Shown: positions 19,505 to 27,009 of the stretch, one piece after another | How positions within the stretch are numbered: the first letter of the stretch is position 1 | How the letters are laid out: the number at the start of each line of letters is the position of its first letter | Source: an uncultured Ruminiclostridium sp. | Lineage (GTDB): Bacteria > Bacillota > Clostridia > Oscillospirales > Ruminococcaceae | Direction of reading: 5' to 3' | Length of the DNA: 39,150 bases | Assembly: GCA_947624435.1 (NCBI GenBank) | Contig: CANQKE010000025.1 | Location: forward strand, 1-39,150 | Position numbers and translations under genes: made by a program | The notes under the pieces: model-generated | Databases searched by the model: none | What the model was told of the DNA's origin: nothing | The model's input: only the letters and a program-made list of their open reading frames with translations

Positions 19505-21439
19505 TCATCTTACCGTGCTGCCGTTCGGAGTGTCCTTATTTACGAACACCACCTGAACTTTATCGCCCGCGTCGCAGGCAAGCAGCATACCCTGGCTTAC
19601 CTCGCCGCACAGCTTCGCTTCGGCAAGGTTGGCAACGAAGATTATCTTTTTGCCGATAAGCTCCTCCGGAGTGTAATACTGCGCGATACCGGAAACTATT
19701 TGCCTGCCGCCGCGCCCGTCGTCAAGCTGTATTTTAAGCAGCTTTTTCGCTTTCTTTATCTTCTCGCAGGAAACGATCTCGCCGGTGCGCAGCTTTACCT
19801 TTGAAAAGTCCTCTATCGTAATTATGCCCGCCTTGTCCAGATCCTCATCCTCTTTTATTTTGGGCTGCTCGGCGGTAAGCATTGCGTTGAGCTCGTCTAT
19901 TTCTTTTTCAAGGTCTATCCTCGGGAACAGCGTGTCGCCCTTGTGTACCGTTACAGTATCGCTCAGCACGCCGAATTTTCCGCAGCTGTGGTAGGTTATT
20001 TCATCGCCGGACGCGCCTATCTGTTCAAATATTTTAGGCGCGGTGGAGGGCATGAACGCGCTCAGCAGTATAGACACTATACGGATAGTTTCCAGCAGAT
20101 TGTACAGCACCGCCGCAAGCCTCGGCTTGTTCGCTTCGTCCTTTGCCAATACCCACGGAGCGGTCTCGTCTATATACTTGTTCGCGCGGGATACTACCTT
20201 GAATATCTCGGTAAGCGCGTTGGAAAGCTGCGGTATCTCGATAAGCTCGTCTACCTTTGCTTTCAGTCCGGCGGCCATTTCCACAAGCTCTTTATCCGCG
20301 TCGTCGTCCGAACGCTTTTCAGCGGGAAGAGTGCCGTCGAAGTATTTTACCGCCATAGCGACCGTTCTTGAGACCAGGTTGCCCAGGTCGTTTGCCAGAT
20401 CGGAATTTATGCGGTTTATCATTATCTCGTTTGAGAAATTGCTGTCGCTTCCGTAAGGCATATCGCGCAGCATCTGATACCGCACCGCGTCCACGCCGTA
20501 ACGCTCTCCTAAGATAAGCGGATTTATCACGTTGCCGAGCGATTTTGACATCTTCGCGCCGTTGAAATTTATCCAGCCGTGACCGTACAGCCTTTTCGGA
20601 ACGGGAACGTCCAGCATCATCAGCATAGCCGGCCATACGATGGAGTGGAATCTTACTATCTCTTTTGCCGTCATGTGCAGGTCTGCGGGCCACATTCTGT
20701 TAAAATCGTCGTAGGCGTCGTTTTCATAGCCCAGCGCGCTGATATAGTTGATAAGCGCGTCCAGCCAGACGTATACCGTGTGCTTTTCGTCGAACGGCAG
20801 CGGTATGCCCCATTTTACCGAGGCGCGGGAGATACACAGATCCTCCAGCCCGTCCTTTACGAAGTTGTTTATCATTTCGTTTATGCGGCTTTCCGGTCTT
20901 AGATAATCGCTGTTTTGCAAAAGATCGGTTATCCTGTCGGTGAAGTCGGACAGTTTTAGGAAGTACGCCTCCTCCTTTGAGTCTATGACCTCTCTGCCGC
21001 AGTCGGGACATTTGCCGTCCACAAGCTGAGTATCTGTCCAGAAGCTCTCGCATGGTACGCAGTATTTTCCCTCGTAGCTGCCTTTATATATATAGCCCTT
21101 TTCGTACAGCTTTGTCAATATGTTCTGTACGGTCTGTATATGATAGTCGTCGGTGGTGCGGATATAGCGGTCATAGCTTATATTCATAAAGCTCCACAGC
21201 TCCTTGAATTTCGCTACTATCCCGTCAACGTACTCTTTGGGAGTCATGCCCGCCTTTTCAGCGGCGGCCTGTATCTTTGCACCATGCTCGTCCGTACCGG
21301 TGAGGAACATCACGTTGTACCCCTGCATACGCTTGTACCGCGCGATAACGTCGCACGCTACCGTAGTGTAGCAGGTGCCTATATGCGGATTTCCCGACGG
21401 ATAGTATATCGGAGTGGTTATATAAAATTTCTTGTTCAT
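19505..21439 (-). CDS. metG: methionyl-tRNA synthetase
   Basis: It charges tRNA-Met with methionine and is essential for translation. The 644 residues comprise a class I catalytic core with the HIGH-type motif Pro-His19-Ile-Gly-Thr and Lys-Met-Ser-Lys-Ser near residue 300. A zinc knuckle lies at about 127-150 (Cys-Val-Pro-Cys and Cys-Pro-Asp-Cys). The anticodon-binding helical domain follows, then a C-terminal tRNA-binding OB fold (about 545-644: Val-Lys-Leu-Arg-Thr-Gly-Glu-Ile, Leu-Ala-Glu-Ala-Lys-Leu-Cys-Gly). AAGGAGAAAAGCT precedes the ATG. Its own promoter is 41 bp upstream, and no T-box leader is possible in that short space. Confidence 0.97.
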   Translation of the reverse strand: MNKKFYITTPIYYPSGNPHIGTCYTTVACDVIARYKRMQGYNVMFLTGTDEHGAKIQAAAEKAGMTPKEYVDGIVAKFKELWSFMNISYDRYIRTTDDYHIQTVQNILTKLYEKGYIYKGSYEGKYCVPCESFWTDTQLVDGKCPDCGREVIDSKEEAYFLKLSDFTDRITDLLQNSDYLRPESRINEMINNFVKDGLEDLCISRASVKWGIPLPFDEKHTVYVWLDALINYISALGYENDAYDDFNRMWPADLHMTAKEIVRFHSIVWPAMLMMLDVPVPKRLYGHGWINFNGAKMSKSLGNVINPLILGERYGVDAVRYQMLRDMPYGSDSNFSNEIMINRINSDLANDLGNLVSRTVAMAVKYFDGTLPAEKRSDDDADKELVEMAAGLKAKVDELIEIPQLSNALTEIFKVVSRANKYIDETAPWVLAKDEANKPRLAAVLYNLLETIRIVSILLSAFMPSTAPKIFEQIGASGDEITYHSCGKFGVLSDTVTVHKGDTLFPRIDLEKEIDELNAMLTAEQPKIKEDEDLDKAGIITIEDFSKVKLRTGEIVSCEKIKKAKKLLKIQLDDGRGGRQIVSGIAQYYTPEELIGKKIIFVANLAEAKLCGEVSQGMLLACDAGDKVQVVFVNKDTPNGSTVR

Positions 21440-21480
21440 AGCTTTTCTCCTTCTTTTTTAATACGCACAGAACATATTTA

Positions 21481-21509
21481 AGTATAGCACATTACGCCGT
21501 AATTGTCAA
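21481..21509 (-). promoter_or_regulatory. sigma-A type promoter of metG
   Basis: On the minus strand, TTGACA (21509-21504), 17 bp, TATACT (21486-21481). The -35 lies 12 bp after the stop of the upstream ClC gene. Confidence 0.88.
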
Positions 21510-21520
21510 ACCCGGCGGCG

Positions 21521-22783
21521 TTATTTGGTGTGCCGATTTATATACTTGCTGTGCATTTTGGAATACATTATCTTCTGTCCGGTGTAAAGCCCGTAATATC
21601 CCGACAGGATATAGCTTACCGCGCAGGCCGCGGCGAAGAACACCAGCCCCTGCGCTCCGAAAAGCTCTACGCTCAGCAGCAGGGAGGAAACAGGGCAGTT
21701 TACCACGCCGCAAAACAGCGCGACAAGTCCCAACGCGGCGGAAAACTGCGGCGGCAGCCCGATAAGTCCGCCCACCGTGCAGCCCAGCGCCGCACCGATG
21801 AAAAACGACGGTACTATCTCGCCGCCCTTAAATCCGCAGGCTATCGTTATCACGGTGAAGATAAGCTTTAATGCGAACGCCTCCGGTCTTGCCTCGCCCG
21901 AAAGCGCGTTATTTATTATATCCATTCCCGCGCCGTTGTAATCGGTGCCGAAAACCAAAGTCAGTAATACTATCGCCGCGCCGCCCGCCGCTATCCTGAG
22001 ATAATCGTTTTTTATCTTTTCCTGCAATACCTTTGCCGATTTGTGTAATAGCCAGCAAAACAATACGCTTACCGCCGCCGCGCATACGCCGAGCAGCATA
22101 GCGAGCAATACGTTCGCCGGGGTAAGCTCGGGTACTTCTACCGAGATAAGCATCGGCTTTACTCCCAGCGCCGCCGATATCGCATAAGCCGTCACCGCCG
22201 AGAAAAAGCAGGGCACTATCGCGGTATAGTAAAATACTCCGACGCTTATCACTTCCATAGCGAAAAACGTCGCGGTCACCGGAGTGAAAAACAGTGCGGA
22301 GAACAACCCGCTCATGCCGCACATTATCATAAGATTTGAATCCCGCTCGCTCATTTTGAGTACCCGCGCAAGCTCGGCGGACAGCCCACCGCCTATCTGA
22401 AGCGCAGCGCCCTCTCTTCCGGCGCTGCCGCCGAAAATATGCGTTATAAATGTAGCTATGAATATAAGCGGCGCCATTCTGACCGGTATTTTGCCGTCGT
22501 TTCGTATCGAGGTTATAACTATGTTCGTGCCGGGGTCGTTTTTAAGTCCGCATACATGATATAAAAATACTATCGCAAGTCCCGCGACCGGCAATGCGTA
22601 TATCAGCCAGCCGTAAGAGGTGCGGCAGTCGGTGGCAAGCTCCATGCAAAAATGAAAGGCAAAGCCCGCAAGGCCGCATAACGCTCCGGTAACGCCGGAC
22701 AGCAGCAGCCATTTGAAAAATGTGCGCAGCGTGATAAACAGCCGTTCGCCGCGTATTTTTATATGCGAAAACAATCCGTTCAT
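21521..22783 (-). CDS. ClC-family chloride channel / anion transporter
   Basis: A 420-residue integral membrane protein with about ten or more helices, in the normal range for prokaryotic ClC proteins. The family signature is Gly-Gly-Ser-Ala-Gly-Arg-Glu-Gly-Ala-Ala-Leu-Gln near 116-127, with the gating glutamate present (usual form Gly-Arg/Lys-Glu-Gly-Pro; here Ala replaces Pro). The second conserved part is Phe-Lys-Gly-Gly-Glu-Ile-Val-Pro-Ser-Phe-Phe-Ile-Gly-Ala near 312-325. Members are Cl-/H+ antiporters or fluoride/anion channels; the anion cannot be told here. The ATG at 22783 follows AAGGGAG. Its stop is just upstream of the metG promoter, and no terminator is seen between. Confidence 0.9.
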   Translation of the reverse strand: MNGLFSHIKIRGERLFITLRTFFKWLLLSGVTGALCGLAGFAFHFCMELATDCRTSYGWLIYALPVAGLAIVFLYHVCGLKNDPGTNIVITSIRNDGKIPVRMAPLIFIATFITHIFGGSAGREGAALQIGGGLSAELARVLKMSERDSNLMIMCGMSGLFSALFFTPVTATFFAMEVISVGVFYYTAIVPCFFSAVTAYAISAALGVKPMLISVEVPELTPANVLLAMLLGVCAAAVSVLFCWLLHKSAKVLQEKIKNDYLRIAAGGAAIVLLTLVFGTDYNGAGMDIINNALSGEARPEAFALKLIFTVITIACGFKGGEIVPSFFIGAALGCTVGGLIGLPPQFSAALGLVALFCGVVNCPVSSLLLSVELFGAQGLVFFAAACAVSYILSGYYGLYTGQKIMYSKMHSKYINRHTK

Positions 22784-22804
22784 ATAAAGACTCCCTTTTA
22801 TGCT

Positions 22805-22833
22805 ATTTTAGCACATTTTTACCGTAAAGTAAA
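22805..22833 (-). promoter_or_regulatory. probable promoter of the ClC gene
   Basis: On the minus strand, TTTACT (22833-22828), 17 bp, TAAAAT (22810-22805), 21 bp before the start codon. The -35 is weak. Confidence 0.6.
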
Positions 22834-22871
22834 GCGCGGAAAAAACGCTCGTGAAATATCACAAAAAGTTA

Positions 22872-22900
22872 TTGATTTTTTGAAAAAAATATGTTATGAT
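22872..22900 (+). promoter_or_regulatory. sigma-A type promoter of the GH43-GH5 operon
   Basis: TTGATT (22872-22877), 17 bp, TATGAT (22895-22900). The cre-like operator sits 8-21 bp downstream of the -10, over the start point. Confidence 0.8.
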
Positions 22901-22907
22901 ATTACCG

Positions 22908-22921
22908 TGATAACGATTACA
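22908..22921. promoter_or_regulatory. cre site (CcpA / LacI-family operator)
   Basis: TGATAACGATTACA; on the minus strand TGTAATCGTTATCA, a full match to the Bacillus cre consensus TGWAANCGNTNWCA. Its position on the start point predicts repression of the glycosidase operon when preferred sugars are present. A local LacI-family regulator could use the same type of site. Confidence 0.75.
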
Positions 22922-22941
22922 TTTCGGAAAGGGGTAATTTC

Positions 22942-24270
22942 ATGCCTAATCCTATCTTACCGCTTTGGGAATATATACCGGACGGAGAACCGAGAGTTTT
23001 CGGTGACAGGGTGTATTTGTACGGCTCTCACGACCGCGTAGGACATACGGAGTTTTGCGACGGAAAGCTGAAAGTATGGTCGGCGCCGCTGGGTGACCTT
23101 AACAGGTGGGAATGTCACGGCCACAGCTTTCATACCAGAGCCGACCGCGACCATCCGTCGGACACCTCGGACTGGACGGACCATGACCTTTACGCGCCGG
23201 ACGTAGTGGAAAAGGACGGGAAGTACTACCTTTTCGCTTACATAGTAGGTACAAAAGGCTGCGTCGGAGTAAGCGACAAGCCGGAGGGGCCTTTTAAGCT
23301 GCTGTCGCGCTATACTTATGCCGAACAGGACGCGGGTGACGACGGCACCTACAACGACGCGGGCGTACTGGTGGACGATGACGGCAGAGTTTATATATAT
23401 TACGGCTTTACCGAATCGTATATGAACGAGCTTGAACAGGATATGCACACGGTAAAGCCCGGCAGCTTAAAACGTCCTGTCATGCCGGACGACGACAGCA
23501 TACCCGAGGAACGGCGGTTCTTCGAGGCAAGCTCGATAAGAAAGATAAACGGAAAATATTATTTTATATACTCTCCCTGCAAGGGCAGCCGCCTTGCTTA
23601 TGCTATATCCGACAGTCCGACAGGGCCGTTTGAGTACAAAGGCTATATAATAGACAATTCGGTGGATTATCCCGGCGGCAACGACCACGGCTCGCTGTGC
23701 AATATAAACGGTCAGTGGTATATTTTTTACCACCGCATGACCAACAACAGCATAATGTCCCGCCGCGCCTGCGTTGAAAGGGTGGATATACTTCCGGACG
23801 GTACAATACCTCCGGTGGAGATGACCTCGCTGGGATTTGATACCTCGCTCGACCCGTATAAGCCTACTCCGGCGGAGATATGCTGCGTATTAAAGGGCGG
23901 CGCGTTCATCACCGAAAAGGACGTATTCACCCGTGTAGTGACCGATATCGGCTACGGCTGCGTTATCGGGTATAAGTATTTTGATTTCGGAGAGGATCAT
24001 TCTTCTAAGACCTACAAGCTGGCTCTTTCGGTAAAGGGAACCGGTATGCGGTGCAAGCTGCGCGTACTTATCGACGATTATGACAATGGGGAAGAGATAG
24101 GCACGGTAGATATCGACACCCACGACGGAGTTTACACCGGTACAGTAAAAGCCGTCACCGGTAGACATTCGCTGTTTTTCAGAGTGGACAGCGAGCTTAA
24201 CGACTGGGCGATGAATTATTTTAAGGACAGAACGCTGTTCGAGCTGGAGCAGTTTGTATTCATGAAATAA
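22942..24270 (+). CDS. GH43-family glycoside hydrolase, intracellular
   Basis: A 442-residue five-bladed beta-propeller hydrolase of family 43 (arabinofuranosidase / xylosidase-like) with a C-terminal beta-sandwich of about 140 residues. Candidate catalytic residues are Asp31 in Tyr-Gly-Ser-His-Asp, Asp87 in Tyr-Ala-Pro-Asp-Val-Val, and the acid Glu195 in Phe-Phe-Glu-Ala-Ser-Ser. A propeller histidine lies near Gly-Gly-Asn-Asp-His-Gly. No signal peptide is visible, so it should cleave imported oligosaccharides from arabinoxylan-type polymers. GAAAGGGG precedes the ATG. It shares a promoter and cre site with the secreted GH5 gene 14 bp downstream, giving an outside-cut / inside-finish pair. 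Confidence 0.9.
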   Translation: MPNPILPLWEYIPDGEPRVFGDRVYLYGSHDRVGHTEFCDGKLKVWSAPLGDLNRWECHGHSFHTRADRDHPSDTSDWTDHDLYAPDVVEKDGKYYLFAYIVGTKGCVGVSDKPEGPFKLLSRYTYAEQDAGDDGTYNDAGVLVDDDGRVYIYYGFTESYMNELEQDMHTVKPGSLKRPVMPDDDSIPEERRFFEASSIRKINGKYYFIYSPCKGSRLAYAISDSPTGPFEYKGYIIDNSVDYPGGNDHGSLCNINGQWYIFYHRMTNNSIMSRRACVERVDILPDGTIPPVEMTSLGFDTSLDPYKPTPAEICCVLKGGAFITEKDVFTRVVTDIGYGCVIGYKYFDFGEDHSSKTYKLALSVKGTGMRCKLRVLIDDYDNGEEIGTVDIDTHDGVYTGTVKAVTGRHSLFFRVDSELNDWAMNYFKDRTLFELEQFVFMK

Positions 24271-24284
24271 AGGAGGATAACAAT

Positions 24285-25643
24285 ATGAGAAAGTTAAAAC
24301 TTGCCGCGATAGTTACGGCGATGGCGATTCTGATGGGAATTTCCGGCTGTTCACAGAATACCGTATCAAATGCCGATTCGGGGGCAAGCTCCCAAAGCAG
24401 CACTCAAATTGAGGAAAGCAGCACCGCAAGCGAGGAAAGCAGCGCTCAAATTGAAGAAAGCAGCGTTCAGACCGAGGAAAGCAGCGCTCAAACTGAGGAA
24501 AGCAGCACCGCAAGCGAGGAAAGCAACACTCAGCAAAGCGGCGATACCGGAGAAATGCGCGATATGACAGCTTCGGAATATGCAAAGGAAATGGGTATAG
24601 GCATAAACCTCGGCAATACCATGGAGGCTTATGACGCGACCAACTGTGAAAAGATAACCTACACATGGATCCCCACCCGCGGCAGCAATACCCCGCAGGA
24701 TTATGAAACCTGTTGGGGCGCGCCGGTCACCACTCAGGAGATGATAGACGGCATGAAAGCCGAGGGCTTCAATACCGTCAGGATACCGGTTTTCTGGGGC
24801 AACATGATGGAGGACGACGGCACATACACGATAAATAAAGATTATATGGCGCGCGTCACCGAAATAGTGGATTACTGCATGAACGCGGGAGTTTACGCCG
24901 TAGTCAATATACATCATTTCGACGAGTTTATTATAAGAAGAAACGATCTTGAATCCTGCAAAAAGATATTTAATACTCTCTGGACTCAGATAGCGGAGAA
25001 TTTCAAGGATTATTCCGACTATCTGGTACTTGAGGGCTTTAACGAATACCTCGGCGCGCAGCAGTTCAATGAGGACGGCGTGCTGACCGACGTTCCCGAT
25101 AAAGAGGGCTACGAGCTCACCAACGCGCTGAATCAGACTTTTGTCGACGCGGTAAGAGCTACCGGCGGAAATAATGAAAAGCGCCTGCTCATCGTGTCGG
25201 GAATGTATACCAACATCGACAAGACCACCGGTGACGGCTATGTAATGCCGAACGATACCGCCACAGATAAGCTTATGGTATCGGTGCATTACGTCGATAA
25301 TATGTGCTTCTGGACAAATCAGATAGGCGGTAAGACTTGGCTGGATTACAGCAAGGCTCAGTGCGAGCTGCTTAAAAATAAGTTCACCGCCGCAGGTATA
25401 CCGGTATTTATAGGTGAGACTACCGCGGGTTATCCCGCCGAGCGGTTTGTAAAAGACGCGGAGCACACCGATTCTTCCGAGTGCATCGAGATAATGCTGG
25501 ATATGATAACCGATTACGGCTTTGTTCCGGTAATGTGGGACGTGACCGACAACATGTATTCCCGCACCGACTGCCGGATAATCTCCGACAGCGACCGCGA
25601 GGTGATAAAGAAGATATCCGAAAAGTTAAGCTCGGCGGAATGA
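24285..25643 (+). CDS. GH5-family endoglucanase-type lipoprotein with repetitive Ser/Glu linker
   Basis: 452 residues. The lipoprotein signal (Ile19-Ser-Gly-Cys22 lipobox) puts it on the outer face of the membrane. Residues about 30-85 are a low-complexity linker built from Glu-Glu-Ser-Ser units with Gln or Ala/Thr between them. The GH5 barrel starts near 98 with Gly-Ile-Asn-Leu-Gly-Asn-Thr-Met. The conserved arginine is in Thr-Val-Arg-Ile-Pro-Val, the histidines in Asn-Ile-His-His, the acid/base is Glu254 (Gly-Phe-Asn-Glu) and the nucleophile Glu378 (Phe-Ile-Gly-Glu-Thr). It probably cuts cellulose or another beta-1,4-glucan. There is no dockerin or carbohydrate-binding module. AGGAGGATAACA precedes the ATG, and a strong terminator follows. 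Confidence 0.93.
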   Translation: MRKLKLAAIVTAMAILMGISGCSQNTVSNADSGASSQSSTQIEESSTASEESSAQIEESSVQTEESSAQTEESSTASEESNTQQSGDTGEMRDMTASEYAKEMGIGINLGNTMEAYDATNCEKITYTWIPTRGSNTPQDYETCWGAPVTTQEMIDGMKAEGFNTVRIPVFWGNMMEDDGTYTINKDYMARVTEIVDYCMNAGVYAVVNIHHFDEFIIRRNDLESCKKIFNTLWTQIAENFKDYSDYLVLEGFNEYLGAQQFNEDGVLTDVPDKEGYELTNALNQTFVDAVRATGGNNEKRLLIVSGMYTNIDKTTGDGYVMPNDTATDKLMVSVHYVDNMCFWTNQIGGKTWLDYSKAQCELLKNKFTAAGIPVFIGETTAGYPAERFVKDAEHTDSSECIEIMLDMITDYGFVPVMWDVTDNMYSRTDCRIISDSDREVIKKISEKLSSAE

Positions 25644-25706
25644 CCGCAAGGATTTGATCGCTAAAGAGCTTATAAAAAGATAATTACCGTAATACAAAAA
25701 TATAAA

Positions 25707-25760
25707 CGCCTGTTTTGACGGCTGACGTTAAGCTGTCCAAACAGGCGGTTTTATTTTTTT
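25707..25760. terminator. strong bidirectional terminator between GH5 and the invertible segment
   Basis: CGCCTGTTT (25707-25715) and AAACAGGCG (25739-25747) with an inner GACGGCT / AGCTGTC stem. On the plus strand GTTTTATTTTTTT follows; on the minus strand TTTATATTTTTG follows. It ends GH5 transcripts and would also stop leftward transcripts leaving the invertible promoter. The rest of the 330-bp gap up to the recombinase gene is the left inverted repeat and the promoters listed below. Confidence 0.88.
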
Positions 25761-25809
25761 GATAGCAGCGCAGTATCGGTAGAGGGTTTTCGTTTCGCTG
25801 CACAAAAAT

Positions 25810-25836
25810 TTTCGCAAAATTCTGGATTTTGTGAAA
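25810..25836. repeat. left 27-bp inverted repeat (recombination site) of the invertible segment
   Basis: An exact reverse complement of 26970-26996. The site is itself a near-palindrome: TTTCGCAAAAT, centre TCTGG, ATTTTGTGAAA (10 of 11 arm positions symmetrical). This is the architecture of a tyrosine-recombinase crossover site with two arms and a short spacer. Confidence 0.95.
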
Positions 25837-25855
25837 TCCTTTTATATTTAACAAC

Positions 25856-25884
25856 ATTATAGCAGATACTTGAGATTTTGTCAA
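25856..25884 (-). promoter_or_regulatory. consensus promoter reading out of the invertible segment (OFF orientation)
   Basis: On the minus strand, TTGACA (25884-25879), exactly 17 bp, TATAAT (25861-25856), with an extended -10 (TGC before TATAAT). It is the strongest promoter in the window by consensus. It fires left, through the left repeat and into the terminator at 25707-25760, with no gene to serve. Inversion would bring its -10 about 59 bp before the ATG at 27010. Confidence 0.88.
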
Positions 25885-25899
25885 TGAATTTGATATAAT
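25870..25899 (+). promoter_or_regulatory. probable promoter of the recombinase gene
   Basis: TTGAGA (25870-25875), 18 bp, TATAAT (25894-25899). It overlaps the divergent switch promoter: each -35 lies in the spacer of the other, so polymerase cannot occupy both at once. Confidence 0.65.
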
Positions 25900-25908
25900 G
25901 AAAGCAAG

Positions 25909-25929
25909 TTTTGTGAAAAATGCACAAAA
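25909..25929. promoter_or_regulatory. dyad in the recombinase leader resembling a recombinase arm site
   Basis: TTTTGTG, 7 bp, CACAAAA. The left half with its flanks (GTTTTGTGAAA) matches 10 of 11 bases of the crossover-site arm ATTTTGTGAAA. It is located just downstream of the predicted recombinase start point, where bound recombinase could repress its own gene or act as an accessory site. Confidence 0.5.
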
Positions 25930-25973
25930 ACATATTATAAATTTATTTATGATCAATTTACGGAGGACAGATT

Positions 25974-26957
25974 ATGACGAAAACAAACGAAACGATTATT
26001 TTAGGAAAAAGTGGACAATTTCAAGAGGGAATATCCGGTGAAAAGTCGGGGATGACGTTTTATTATCTCTTTTCCGAATGGTTCAGAGCGATCTCTGCTC
26101 GCACAAAGGAATCCACGATAGCAAATTACCGGATGAAAGCGGAAAAGCATTTGCTGCCGGCTTTCGGAGAGCTTGACTGTTCGGAGATGACCGCGCCTTT
26201 AGTACAGGAATTTATATCCGAAAAGCTGGAAAACGGTCTGTCGGCGCGGTATGTTTCGGATATTATGGTGCTTTTGAAATCCGTTCTGCGGTACGCCGCG
26301 AGAACCTACCAGATCACCAACCGTATCGCGTATATCGTTATGCCTAAGAAGAAAACCGCTGAGATACGGGTGCTTACCGGAGAAGAGCAGAAAAAGCTGG
26401 AAAAGCACCTTATACTTCATCAGGACAGGACAAGCCTCGGTATCGCGCTGACATTGTACACCGGCATAAGGATAGGGGAGTTATGCGCGTTAAAGTGGAA
26501 TGATATCGATTTTGAAAACCGCGTGCTGTCCGTCAGACACACCTTGCAGAGAATAAACAAGTCGCACGAGTCCGGCAAAACACAGCTTGTTATCACCGAG
26601 CCGAAAAGCACTGCGTCGCAGCGTATGATACCTATTCCGGAATTTCTGATCGTCATGCTTAAAAAGTTCAGAGAACCGGAAAATACTTTTATCCTTTCCG
26701 GAACCGAAAAGCCGCTTGAACCGAGGACAATGCAGTACAGATTTGCCGCCATTCTTAAAAAGGAGGGACTGCCGCCGGTACACTTTCACTCTCTGCGGCA
26801 TCTGTTCGCTTCAAATTGCATAGCATTGGGATTTGACATAAAGGCGTTATCCGAAATGCTGGGGCATTCGTCGGTAGAGATAACGCTTAACCGTTATGTC
26901 CATTCGTCTTTGGAGCAAAAAAGAAAATATATGGAAAGATTTTCTTCTATAGTATGA
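25974..26957 (+). CDS. tyrosine recombinase (phage-integrase family), probable DNA invertase of the switch
   Basis: 327 residues. An N-terminal SAM-like core-binding domain spans about 28-115 (Thr-Ile-Ala-Asn-Tyr-Arg-Met-Lys-Ala-Glu-Lys-His), followed by a catalytic domain. The full catalytic set is present: Arg166 (Thr-Gly-Ile-Arg-Ile-Gly-Glu-Leu), Lys211, His272-x-x-Arg275, His298 (Leu-Gly-His-Ser-Ser) and the nucleophile Tyr308. About 25 N-terminal residues resemble a short arm-binding region. GGAGG precedes the ATG. Perfect 27-bp inverted repeats lie 138 bp upstream of the start and 13 bp downstream of the stop. No excisionase or other phage gene is near, which argues for a dedicated invertase rather than a prophage integrase. 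No terminator separates it from the surface operon, so low-level read-through is possible. Confidence 0.93.
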   Translation: MTKTNETIILGKSGQFQEGISGEKSGMTFYYLFSEWFRAISARTKESTIANYRMKAEKHLLPAFGELDCSEMTAPLVQEFISEKLENGLSARYVSDIMVLLKSVLRYAARTYQITNRIAYIVMPKKKTAEIRVLTGEEQKKLEKHLILHQDRTSLGIALTLYTGIRIGELCALKWNDIDFENRVLSVRHTLQRINKSHESGKTQLVITEPKSTASQRMIPIPEFLIVMLKKFREPENTFILSGTEKPLEPRTMQYRFAAILKKEGLPPVHFHSLRHLFASNCIALGFDIKALSEMLGHSSVEITLNRYVHSSLEQKRKYMERFSSIV

Positions 26958-26969
26958 TGCTGCCTATTC

Positions 26970-26996
26970 TTTCACAAAATCCAGAATTTTGCGAAA
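26970..26996. repeat. right 27-bp inverted repeat (recombination site)
   Basis: TTTCACAAAAT, centre CCAGA, ATTTTGCGAAA; the exact reverse complement of 25810-25836. Its last three bases (AAA) are the start of the AAAGGAAG ribosome binding site of the gene at 27010, so the repeat reaches into the leader of the switched operon. Confidence 0.95.
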
Positions 26997-27009
26997 GGAA
27001 GTGGCTGCC

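Larger units (their letters stand above)
25810..26996. mobile_element. putative invertible DNA segment (inverton) carrying its own recombinase and an outward promoter
   Basis: 1187 bp including both repeats; 1133 bp would flip. It contains a complete tyrosine recombinase gene, a recombinase promoter and a consensus promoter reading leftwards out of the segment. The flanking repeats are inverted, so recombination gives inversion rather than excision. On the right, the repeat ends 13 bp before the ATG of the first surface-protein gene. After inversion the consensus promoter would drive that operon. Family knowledge: such switches control surface structures in Bacteroides and in Clostridioides difficile. 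The assignment here is inferred from sequence layout. Confidence 0.85.

Noticed and set aside
21440-21520. T-box or SAM riboswitch upstream of metG
   Set aside because: Only 41 bp separate the -10 from the start codon, too short for either, and no such fold is visible upstream of metF.
24366-25466. 366-codon minus-strand frame opposite the GH5 gene, and similar long frames opposite metH, gdhA, lacZ and the adhesin
   Set aside because: All are antisense shadows of genes with clear families, starts and ribosome binding sites. The low-complexity Phe/Ala/Cys parts mirror the Ser/Glu linker on the other strand.
25974-26957. Integrase of a prophage or integrative element
   Set aside because: The flanking repeats are inverted rather than direct, only the recombinase gene is enclosed, and no phage, excisionase or conjugation gene is near. 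Inversion fits better than excision.
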